From the NCBI GenBank assembly GCA_024449915.1, contig JAMZAV010000365.1, positions 186,001 to 250,000 on the forward strand: a stretch of 64,000 nucleotides of DNA. The letters are read 5' to 3'. Positions 44,251-55,800 of this stretch are shown here, piece by piece. The notes under the pieces were generated by a model. It saw only the letters and a list, made by a program, of their open reading frames with translations, had not been told where the DNA came from and made no database searches. The number at the start of each line of letters is the position of its first letter. Within the stretch, counting starts at the first letter, position 1. The translations under genes were made by a program, and so were the position numbers. This stretch comes from Sweltsa coloradensis (lineage: Eukaryota > Arthropoda > Insecta > Plecoptera > Chloroperlidae).

Positions 44251-44957
44251 ATTAAGCGAGCGAAGCGAGCGTTTCCATTTGACTCTGCCGGAAAAATTTG
44301 TCACTCGTTTTGTTTTTTGTTTTTTGTTTTTTTTTTGTTTGTATGTCTCGCCATAACGTTCGAACGGAGGCTCGGATCGAGTTGAAATTTTGACCATCCG
44401 CAAGCTTTGTTCTCGATTGAATGCCATTAGTTTTGTGGCAAAATCGTTAAAAAAGTTAAAAAGTTACATTAAAGTTAATCGAAAGTTTTTTTTTCAAACT
44501 AACCGGCGATAAAATCTGAGATAGCCAAATCATTTAGAATGTCCGTCCGGTCACGAATATGTTAATTTTAGTTTGATCCGATAAGTAGTGTAGATGGAAA
44601 TTACATTATAACAAAAGTAACGTTGCCATGGCAACGAAAAGACGCGCGAAGTTTCTAATGCACTGCCACCTAGAAGTAATCAAAATACTTTCGAGGAAGC
44701 AGTCTATTATTTGTCACCAAAGAGTTTAAATATTTTTCCCAATGAGTCAAGGTCCTCTAGATGGCGGTGGATTTTATCCACAAAGTAAAGATTTACATAC
44801 GGGTTTACCCAAATACCTTGGCAATAATAAATAATATCGGAAACATGGCCCTGTGGACAGCGAACGTCGCAAATTTTAAAATTTAAAAAATGTGCATTGT
44901 GGGTCTAGCTATAGCACGTGCTCGCTTATCAACGCGTCCAACTGAGCGTTTCCTAGT
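44251..44957. repeat. Dispersed 0.7-kb repeat, copy B
   Basis: Same orientation and nearly the same sequence as 10,434-11,137, including the AAGACGCGCGAAGTTTCTAA and CTAGATGGCGGTGGATT blocks. Its left end has the longer AAGCGAGCGAAGCGAGCG. Confidence 0.85.
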
Positions 44958-47880
44958 ATTAATAAATACAGACAAAATGACAATATATCATTATTCATTA
45001 ATCATTATGCATTAGTAATATAAACACTAGTTATATTCATCAACTTAAGATACTCCACACATGACTTGCACTCCACAACTCCATACTCTTCTACATAGGT
45101 ACCTATTATATAGCAGGATCAAGTTTGTCTTTAAAGTGTAGGTCCTATGTGTAATGTATTTTTAAACTGTAAGTTATTGTCTGACATGACTTCAAATGGA
45201 AACCACATGGTTAATTTCCTATGATCAATAAGTCTAAAATGCAATCAATAGGTAGTATGTTTTTACTGGTGCTGTTTTGCCTTTTATGCTGTTACCATTT
45301 AATTTATTAATCGATGTGGGGCTTATCGCATACATATTTTAATCCAATTGTGCTAATAGAGATGATACCTTAATAAAATATAAATCTACCTTTGTAATCA
45401 ATGTTCTAAACAGTGTAAGTACAAGAAACTATTATTGTATGCGATTGTTGCTGGATGCTTGTGTGAGTCTTTAATCCTTGCCATTTACAATGTCTGCAAA
45501 ATCATATTCCAATAATAGTAATTTTAAATAATATGTACCGTACGTATCGCAAATGAAATATGTGCGATCAATAATAACTACATTTTATATGTGTAAATTA
45601 ACTTCTTTAATATTTTTGACATTTACCTGTGATTCTCGTTGTTTCCTGAAAAATAAACTCAATTGTTATTTGTATAGTACTAGCTCATCTATTACTTTTA
45701 TGATACTCTCATTGTCCATTACTTTCAGTGTGCTAATAATAACACAGTTGGATTGAAGAAGACGGGGAGGACCAAGGAAGAGATGGAAGGTTACCGTAGC
45801 AGGAGACTTGCAGACCAGACGAGAGAGGGGGAAGATGTGGAATACGTAGATACGATTGTGGGAAGATTTGTCTTGTTTGTTTTTATTAGCTCCTAGTAGA
45901 TAAAGTACAAGATAAGGACCTAAGCTGACCTTCCCAGAAGCGGTAAACTGCGATGGATAAATGATGATGAATTACCTCTTTGCTACGAGCCCTCCTAGCC
46001 CAGCTCTGTCCAGCAACCCATTGTGACTCTTCATGTGAGTGCGACTAAAACTAGGTATTTGTGTATTTAGAAACCCACATACAAGCTATACATGTACACA
46101 TAGACCCTTATTGTAAGTGCTTAGAATTAACTTCCATCCTCTACTTCTTCCATCCTCACTCAAATGCTAGAGCATTCAAAGTGGTTTTAAATTTGAGTTT
46201 TTTGCCGACAGTCTGTGATAAAAACTGACCGAGGTACAGATGAATTGAATTGATTTTTACGTTCAATAACGGTCAGATTTCTTCGCAGACACTCTGACTA
46301 AAAAGTAAAAACACTTATTTTGATCACAATAGACTTGGGAATGGTCGACGACTGGTAGAAAACACAAAGTTTGATTGATGTCAATTATTGCTACCCTTCT
46401 TGGATCACACCCCTCTTGCGGTTTGGGGGAAAATGTGGAATGAGAAAAGGTGTCCGAGTGCCCCCGCCTCACGAGAAAGCTTGCTGACCCTAATTGTGGT
46501 AAGAAGAATCTAACCTAACAATGAACAGGGCTATGTTGTGATTAATTGTTGTAAGTTAAGTTAAGTTACTGACATGTAAAATACCCCGAACACGCTGTGC
46601 AAGGGGTCAGCTTTACAAAAATAAATACAATACAATACAATACAAAATTGATTGATTGACTCAGTAGCACAGTGCTCCTGATGATCGAAATAGGGTTGCC
46701 AACTTTTCCGTATTTCCCAGTCAGTTCCCGCCTCCCATATCAACTCTACATGGGAATCACTTTCCACGTATTTCCACAGTTAAGTGAATACAACTTTAGT
46801 TATTAGTTTGGAAATACCATATTTCCCCTACGCCGCCCTCAAAGTTGACAACGAAGACATAAATCCCTTCCGTGACCCCGAAAATACAGCAGTTAACTAA
46901 ATAAGGGAGACAAATAGATAAATAAATGTTACACCCTGTAAATATCACACCGTGAAGTGCAATCATTTGAACCACATAGCATTAATTGTGGTAATATGCT
47001 CATCAAAAAGCTGGTTTGTGATTCTGAAGTGTGTAAGAAGGGGGGGGGGGGGGTCTTTTCACAGCAGAAACAAAACATTTGTGAAAAGTGTAGCCCCCAA
47101 AACTGTTCCAAGATTTTGTGGATATTTTAAGTTCACCGTTAAAATAAAATAATAATATTTTTTATTTGGCCACTCTCTCAATCGAAAAGTGTTTCCAATA
47201 TGCGCGCAGTATTTTGCTTTGCCCCTAGTTCAGTTTCAGTTCTTTATTGTACATATTAGGTATTTATGTGTGATAACACTAATACATGGCACATGTTCAG
47301 TAAATTATTAATTCCCAGCAAGCATTTTCAGTAAAACATTAGCTTACAAAGTAAAAGTTACTAGGTTGTGAAAAAATATGTCTCCTGCCCCCCGTATTTT
47401 CTCTTTTAAAAGTTGCTCTTTTGTGGGTTCCACAATAATTGGAAGTTTGAATGGCCTAGACAATAGTATATTCAACACTCTATATGTTTGTGTGTCCAAG
47501 CAAAGAATTAATTGCAATACCCTAATAAGTTATAACATTTATGTATTTTATTTTAATAACCGATTACAACTAGGTATACTATTGGGAATACTATCCGTAG
47601 TTCTTACTTCTTTAATAAAAATGTAGGCCTATCCAAGTGAAAGAGCTCAAAACTTGAATAAAGAAAATACAATATGAAGGTCAAGGGCAAACAGTTTATC
47701 TCTTGATTTTCCCACATGATTAATGTCATAAATAATTGATTTGAAAAGTTTAAAGTAAATAAAGTATCATATTGGATGAAGGGAAGGGAACTGTCTTTAT
47801 CTTGTTTGAAAATTGCGGGTGTTACACTTACACAGCCTTCTTGTACAAATGCCGCCAAATTATGTAAAATATAGTTGGCC
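44958..47880. other. Intergenic sequence before CCP110
   Basis: Apart from the LINE tail and simple repeats (TACAA run at 46,625-46,645, G-run at 47,040-47,052) I see no gene. Reading frames here are short and lack domain signatures. Confidence 0.5.
45755..45900 (+). mobile_element. LINE 3'-end fragment
   Basis: One frame reads RRGGPRKRWKVTVAGDLQTR, typical of the end of many LINE polyproteins. No reverse-transcriptase core is present. A separate (ATACA)n-tailed fragment ends near 46,645. Confidence 0.5.
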
Positions 47881-49705
47881 ACGTATCAAGTCGTTTCCTT
47901 TGTTTTGATTTTGGCCGATGGCGGGCAATACTCTGCTTATGACACTGATTGGCGTTCATGGCTAATTCGTAGGCCTGTTTTACGTGTTCAGTTTATCGAT
48001 TTAATGTGAATATTGAGATTGATGAGTTCAAGGTAAGCTAGTCTACTCTTAACGTCACAGCCAAACGCTATCATGTTCTCTCCGGGGTTCAAACTAATTG
48101 GTATACTGTCATGATACAGTTACTCATTCAACTGTCAAATTTAGGTTAGAGCTGCTTTTATGATTCGGACTGCATTTTAGCCATGAAAGCTTGTAGTAAG
48201 GTCACTAGGTCTAGCTAGGCCCACGTTTGTATTAAAATAGGTAAGTGGGCATCCTATGCCTGTAGGCCTAGGCTAGCTGTATGCATTTTTGTAAAACATT
48301 TTAGCCCTAGGGCCTAAGAGCTAGGCCTAGGGCTAGGGCCTAGGTTCCAAGATCTGGGAGTGTTGTAGGGCCTAGGCAAATGAAGTAGGCTAGGCTTATG
48401 AATGATTATACCCTAGTCGGTCATAGTCATAGACCTAGGCCTAGCCCTCGAGACTATGCTAAGTTATAGGCCTACCTAGGCACCCTTAAGCCTAAGGCCC
48501 ACTCTAGGCCTACAATAGGCCCTAGCTCGGCAATGGCTTCGCGTCACATATTCAGTTACATTAGGTTCTAGGCCTACTAGCATGATGCCAACCTTTGAAA
48601 AACAAAAGTAGCTACGCAGACGGTTGGTATTGACTAAGAAACCAACACGCTTTGTGCGACTTCCCTAACCTCCTACAAAGGAAGCTGGAATACCTAGTAA
48701 TTTACAAAATTAGTTGTGGGTGAGCTCTTAAATAAATTCCCTAGAGCTAGTACAGCATGATGGTGAAAAACCAACGTGTTGGGTAGTTTGTTGATTTAGG
48801 TACAGTTGGTACCTAGGCCTACTTTAAACACAGGTCAATCGTCGGTCTGTTTCGGGGAATGGTCTTGACTCTTGAGGCTTAAAACCTCTCCCCTGGTATT
48901 CTTTACTCTTAAGTCTACAACTAAAAATCAAATGTGTGCCAGAGTTGGGTGATGGACAGCGTCCTTGCGCTGCATGGTGGTTGGCAACAGGTAGGCCTAC
49001 CATTGATTTCGGTAAAATACCGCCAGAGCTCGGGAATGGCAACAAACCTCTAGGTTTTTACATTGGATGTAATAAGTAGCAGCACCCATAGCAGAAAAAG
49101 TCTCACAAGAGACATCCAAGGAGAGTTATTTTTATCGTCACGGAGGTCTTAGTCGTAGATCCACAACACCAACTCGGCGACGCGCGGCGATGAGAGTTTG
49201 ACGAGCCCGCACAAGCCGTGACGACGTGGAAGAAAGAAACGAGGTCCAAGAGCTGCAATGGGGCGCGGGAATAAGTCGCTTCTTCTCGGAATAATGTGGG
49301 CAAGTGCAGAAACTTGGGGATTTGGTAGGACTTCTAGAGATATGCGTAAAATCGGGCAGCTTGTGCAGCAATGCATTGATCCACAGTTTGCAGACCGAGG
49401 TCAGTGTGGATCTCCGACATTCGTGTCCAGAGAGGGAGGGAAAGGGACACACGAAGAATCTTGTTTTGCACCACCAGGCACCACTTGTAGGCATGGCAAT
49501 GATAAATTGCGCTCCTATAGGGAATTATTAACTAATTATAATAGGGGCCTAGCCGATATAGCCTAGAGGGGAACTTGATAAGGCCTCACTACCTTAACAG
49601 GCAAAAGCAGGGGCCTGCAACTCTAATAGGCCTGCTCTAATTTTCTTTTGAGCACTGTGTAGCCCTATTTGTTTTTTTGTATTTCAGAACGGCACCTAAC
49701 TGGAA
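47881..49705 (+). promoter_or_regulatory. Presumed promoter and 5' UTR region of CCP110
   Basis: The CCP110 start codon lies just after an acceptor (49,687), so an upstream non-coding exon is expected. A consensus donor AAG|GTAAGC at about 48,033 could end it. The intervening sequence is thick with AGGCCTA/CTAGG motifs (48,190-48,560). A GC-richer stretch at 49,130-49,500 has open frames on both strands but no recognisable product. Confidence 0.35.
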
Positions 49706-49840
49706 ATGGCAGTGCCAGGGAATGCATCATTTGCTGATTTGAAGGAGCCCAAGTATTTCCCACAAGTGCAAGTGCCTATTGTATCCAAGCCATATGTATC
49801 GTGCATCAAAATACATGGAGTTCCCATTCTTCCACCATTG
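49706..49840 (+). CDS. CCP110: CCP110 first coding exon
   Basis: Acceptor TTGTATTTCAG 18 bases before the ATG; 45 codons beginning MAVPGNASFADLKEPKYF; donor TTG|GTATGA in phase 0. The next exon, 6.2 kb away, also starts in phase 0 and continues the human-like order of motifs. Confidence 0.88.
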
Positions 49841-52800
49841 GTATGATTTAATAAATTCTAATACATTGAGCTAGAAGCCTTACTAGGCTAATCTAATGGT
49901 TGCAAGGTGTGAATTGTCTCTAGCAACACTGTAACACCAATGACATGATCTAGAAACACAATTTATAATTTTTTTCCAATCCTGTCTAGACCACCTGTTT
50001 TCAAAGCACCTATTTTTATCGTCACTAACTAGGCTGTAAAATATTGCATGTGGTAGGCCTATTTAAAGGGATCGTTCACCTCTTATGTAAAGGTTTACAC
50101 AGACATCTATTTACCTAAGTAGACTCCATTTACAACAAATGATTGACCAAAAATAATCGTAGTAACGCTAAATTAATTGTTAAATGTGCAAAGAAATTTC
50201 GTTTATCTTCCCCACTTATCAGTCGTGGCAACAGTGCACTAGTAGCGGCCGGCAGAGTGTCGAGTGTCGAGGCGAGCTGCGTCATCTTATTGGGCTATCA
50301 CTTAGCACGCGACACAAGCTTTGAAGGAGGGTGGGGTATAAGACATTGATACTCGGTTTAAATTAGGTCGAAACAAAACACATGTGCATCTCTCAACCCA
50401 GCTGAGATGGATTTGGTAATTTCTGGATTGATTTACATAACATGTTCATCTGTTATTCACACAAAGCAAAATACAAATACGCCTATACAATCTTGTAATC
50501 TCGTGTATGGAGCACAGCAGTAATGTCACTGTTTACAATAGAATAAGCAGGAGAAGGTGAATAACGTACCAATAGGGTGCACTTTCAGTCTTATCTTTAG
50601 TCTTGACGATGACTATTTTTGTGTACTCAGAACGATCATATTTCCTTTAAAACTTTTCATTTCATTTATTGTCTTGTCTTGTCTCTACGCTCGGTACGGC
50701 CATTCCATTCCATTAGCACAAGTATTGAGTGATTATTACGAAATTATGAAATTCTGTTGTTTCAACAATCGACTTGTTAGATATACGCAAGTGCCCCCCC
50801 CCCCCCCTCCCCGGGCTACCAGTCAAAAGATAAATATTTAAAATGCTATGCACTATGCCAGTACTCTTTAAATGTTGTCCAATATGCTGTTGACGGTGAT
50901 TTTTTATCTGTTTGTTTGGAATGGTTCTAATATATTATGTGCCAGCCTGCATCTACTCGAAAAAACGATTGTTTATCTGTTTATGGTGCATTTTAATAGA
51001 TAGATAGTACAAGCGTAACACGCGAGACTTATTCGGGACTCGGGAGGTCCCCGGTTCGAATGTTCGATGCTTACCACTGGCAACCCCGACATTTACGTTT
51101 TTACGAAAACTGACGCTATCCCATAGCTACTTTATTAGCAGTATGTTTTTCAAAACAAGTGTTGTTGACCAGTGTTATGTATTGTGAGTGATTGTGAACG
51201 CGGGTCTTCCGCTTTGGTTTTAGTAGAACAGACTATTTCGACGGATAGACCGGGACCTGCCTCGCGCGTTACACATGGCTAGTGGATGTGCCGTGTTGCA
51301 ACACATCGCCAGCTCAAGAACAGTGACGTCACTGTTCTTGAGCGCGGCGATGAATTAAAAGACCCCAATTGACGTAGGTCGGGAAATATACACAAACTAC
51401 TTAGTGTTTATGTTTCTATTTGATATTAAGACTAACTTGTTAAAGAGGTGAATGGACACTTTAATTTGTGTATTTTTCTTGAAAATAAATATTTTTCTGG
51501 ACGAATCTGAATCTGTTGAAATAATTTTCTGCATAAGTCTCTGGTCGTAGACTGGATATTAAAATTACATTTGTCCGTTTTTTTTTTTTTTTAACGTTTA
51601 CTACGTAAAGAAGAGGTTTTATGTGGGACAAATAGGTAGGCCTACAGTAGGTACAGTAGGTAGGTTGAATTTGTAAAAATTGTTTATGATGGAAGAAATA
51701 GGCCTAGCCTAGATTTTGTACACCTTGGATCTTGGATTTACTAACTGGGGAAAACGTTCTCTCCCTTTTCAACCATTTTGTCTGTACATCTGTAAATGCC
51801 TGATCTCCTGGGTGTACAGCTTGACGAAAACCTTGATTGGTCAAACCACATCATTGCCTTATGCAATAAACTCTCAAGTTGCGGTTTTGCAACTAAAATT
51901 ATGTCTAAAATTGCTAGCGTAAAGACCATAATAACTCAATATTATGAAATGTTTTGCTCAAAAGTGAGTAATGGCATAACTTTCTGGGGAAACTTACTTG
52001 GCAGTCTCCCTTTCATATTACAGAAAAGAAACTATCGGGAACATGTTTTCATTTTAATTGCTTAGAATCCTGTAAAATCATTTTTAAAAATTTAAAAATC
52101 TTAACGGCCCTATCCCTTGTGTTTTTTAATATCTTAAAACTTTTGACATTTATAAAAAAACATCAATGAATGGAAACAAAACATGGACACACACTGCATA
52201 ACCGCGTCAAAAGAACTTCCCCCGAATTTGTAGCAAACTTTGGGTTCAGTGCCAAAGAGTCCAGTTTACCAGGGAACCTTGCTTTACAATGTCTACCATC
52301 CATGTGAGATTAAAACCACTAGTGATCTTTTTTAACTTAATTTAAAAATTTAAAGTAAGCCAAAAGAAGAAAATGCTCCTCTTCCTATAAAGGAAATATG
52401 GCAGGAAAAAAAAGAAAAGGCTGATGTCCTGTGCGACATTTTTCCCACCATAAGCACCCCTCTAAGATAGAACCCAAAAAAAGTTGCCAAAATTAAGTAC
52501 AAGCACATGCAAACAACGTTTTACAATCGGCCTTTCACCCCCAGGAGCGATTATCAACCCTCAAACTAGACAACAAAAAAGCTCCGGGCCCCCTGACAAG
52601 ATTAGTTGAATTCCTTAAACACCTGGGACCTAGGCAGGGAAACGCCCTGACCTAAATAAACATTTCCCGGGCCCAGTAAAGTCCCATCAAGCGGAAAATT
52701 CCCTTTCATCACCCCAATTTGAACCCTAAAAAGAGGTCTGCCCCCCTGCCAGCTACGTAAAATTGCCCTCACAAGCCCCCTTTTGCAAAGCGGGTGAGAA

Positions 52801-55800
52801 AATATCAATGCCCTTGGAAATTCCTCGAAAGCAACTACATCATCGCCAAAGACCAGGCAGGTTTCGACAACACCGGGGCCCCAAAGGGACCAAGTCGCCT
52901 ACTTTGCGCCAACAGTCAAAGGGGGTTTTTCAGAAAAAGGTGAAGCACACTGGCTTCTCCACGCCCTTTTCTGGATTTTCGACTCCCGCCGGGTCATGGG
53001 CGTCAAGGATGTAAAGATGAAGTACCAAACAACTTTGTCAGTGGCTCCACGATTCATTAACAAGAGGCTATCAAGGTGGCCCACAAAGGTCCCTTTTAAA
53101 AAAAACAGTAAGCGCAAAGCCGGAGTTGCTAAAGGGTACAATCACAGCGCCGACCGTCTTCAAAAATTGCAATCAAGGACCATCAAACATTGAACGGAAT
53201 ACCTGGCCTTGCGTAAAAGTTTTTGCAGAGATTTGCATTTCTTCAAGGAAAATGTCCGGTTTTGGACGGAGAAAAAAAAGGGCCTCGCCATGAGTAGTGC
53301 AGGTGGATCAAAGGCCGGTTTTAAAGATAAAACTGCAGCAAAAACCATCTGCACACTTCAATGAGTCACAATCCCTTCAATTCAACATCACTTTGATGGG
53401 AACAGATTAAACGACAGAGAGAGAAGTACCTGGCGTGACTCTCGACAAAAAAATGACCAGCAAGATCCACTTTGAAAAAGGGTGCAGGAAAAGGCCAAAA
53501 AAGATACGACCCTTCAAAGGGTAGCTGGTGGTCCGGGGGGAAAAAAAACCCCCCGGGCCCCAAAAAACGAAAAAACCACCCCTTTTTGGCCCAAACCGGC
53601 CCCCCGCCCCCAAAAAAGCCCGGCCCCGTCAAGGCCCAAAAAACCCCCCCTTTTTAAAAAGGGGGGGGGAAAAAAAAACCCCCAAATTTACGAAAAGGGG
53701 GGGCCCCCCCCAAAAAACCTCAAAGTTTAAAAAGGGAAACCCCCCCCAAAAAAAAACCCCCGAAGAAAAAACCCCCCCAAAACCCCCAAAGGGTCCCCCC
53801 CAATCAAAAAGTCGGGGACCAAATTTTCTGAAAAAATACCAACTAAGAAAAAATTCCCAACCCCTGAAGACCCCTTCCCCTTAGAATTTCCCCCACTTCC
53901 GGGGCCCTCCTTTTCCCCCGGGGGCCCAAAAATTACGGCATCGGGGAAAGAGCCAAAAAAAGAAAAAGAAAACTTGCGGAGGGCCCAAGGCCCTTTTCCC
54001 AAAAAGGGGGCCCCCTTCCCAAACCCCCAATGGGAAACGAACAGGTTCCACCATCATTTTTTAAGAAACCACCCAAAACTGGGGCAATCCCTGGGGCGGC
54101 CCTCCAGGGGGGCCCCCAAAAAAAAAAGGGGGCCCCCCCTCCCCCTCAGAAAAAAAAAATTTTGCCAAGGACCCCAAAACCACCAACCCAAAACGAAACC
54201 CCCCAACCAAAGTAAAATTTTTAAAAACCCCCGGGGGTCCCAAACCCCAAAAAAAAATTTTAAAGGGGGCCAAAAAGGGGGGAAACCCCAGCCCCAAATT
54301 TTGGGGGGAAAAGGAACCCCTTTTTTCAAAATGCCCCCAAAAACCCAAAAACCCCAAGGCCCCTTTTTAACAAAAGAAAACTAGATCGCCCCCCAAAAAA
54401 GACTTCAAAAAACCAAAAAAGGAAAAACGCAAAAACTGGTGGGAAAAAAAAGGGGCCCGACAAAACTTCCAGGAAAAAAAAAACCCCCCCTTGTTTCCGT
54501 AAAGTTTTAAAAACCCCCGAAAAATTTTGGGGGGGGGGGGGGGGGGGTGGGGGGGGGGGGGGGGGGGGGGGGGGGTTTTTTTGGGGGGGGGAGGGTTTGG
54601 GGGGGGGGGGTTTTGGGTGTTTTTTTTTTTGGGGGGGGGGGGGTTTTTTTTTTTTTGGGGGGGGTTTTTGGGGGGGGGGGAGGGGGGGGGGGTGGGGGGG
54701 GGGGGGGGGGTTTTGTGGGGGGGGGGGGGGTTTTTTGGGGTTTGGGGGGGGGGGGTTTTTTGTGTGTTTTTTTTTTTGGGGGGGCTTCGGTTTTTTTTTA
54801 AAAAATTAAAAGTGAACCCTCGCAAAAATTTTTGTTTTTTTTAAATTTTTTTTTAAATTTAATTCTTTCAAGAAATTTTTTTGACCGCTTTTCCTATATT
54901 AATTTTTTTGTAAAATAATTTTTGGGAGTTTTGGAAAACTTTTTCCCCCAAATTTCAAATTAGAAATTTAAAAAAATTGAAAATGGAAAAAAAAGTTTAC
55001 ACATTTTTAAAAGAAAAGAAAAAAAACCCTTTATTTTTTATTTTTAAAAAAACCCCCAGGGCCAACCCTACCATTAAATTAAATCATTACAATCGGATAA
55101 GCAGTAGGCATAGGTATTATAAGCAAGATTTTTTTTCAAAGCCTCTAGAAAATTTCATCGCAATTGGAGTATTGGTTTAGCCGGAATCGTGTTAACAAAC
55201 ACACAAAAATACAAACAGAAAAAAGAAGAAAAAAATCATTCCATATTTTTTTCTCCGGTGTAGTAGAATGGAATCTTCGCTTGCTACGCTCATCCAATTA
55301 TGCTATTGCAAACAGTGATCACCATAATCACCTCATTCTTAAATTCTAATGGGTAGGTCCTATACTTCCTCATCTTAAATAATTATGTTAGGCCCTACAT
55401 GTTTCGTATATCTAGGGCGACGGTCGTTCGCCCGCAGCCAAGCGCACGCGACTGCTAGTAGGCGATGATAACTCGACCCTGTTTACTCCTACCCGAGTTG
55501 GGGGGTTTTCAGCTATCTGCACACGCCGTCCCGAAATTATGTTATCACTGATATTAATTGACTCTTTTACTATTAGCATGTTAGTCTAATACCTTATGTA
55601 TTATTCTCACAGCTAGGCATACAAACATTTTAAGCCTGTACGGCATCCTTTTATACAATACCTTAAAAGTGAAGCACTCTGCGTAAATTTTAGTTTTTAT
55701 TATTAAGATTTTACTATTTATTTTATTTATTGCTTGTCGTGTTATCTGACTTGCCTACTTGTCTCAGTACCTACTTAACTTTTTATGTACCTACAATTCA

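Noticed and set aside
49103..49566. Overlapping frames of about 100 codons on both strands before CCP110
   Set aside because: No domain or family resemblance on either strand; the GC content alone keeps frames open. Possibly 5' UTR or old transposon sequence.
54527..54844. Glycine/phenylalanine-rich open frames
   Set aside because: Produced by G and T homopolymers in a block that looks like sequencing or assembly error.
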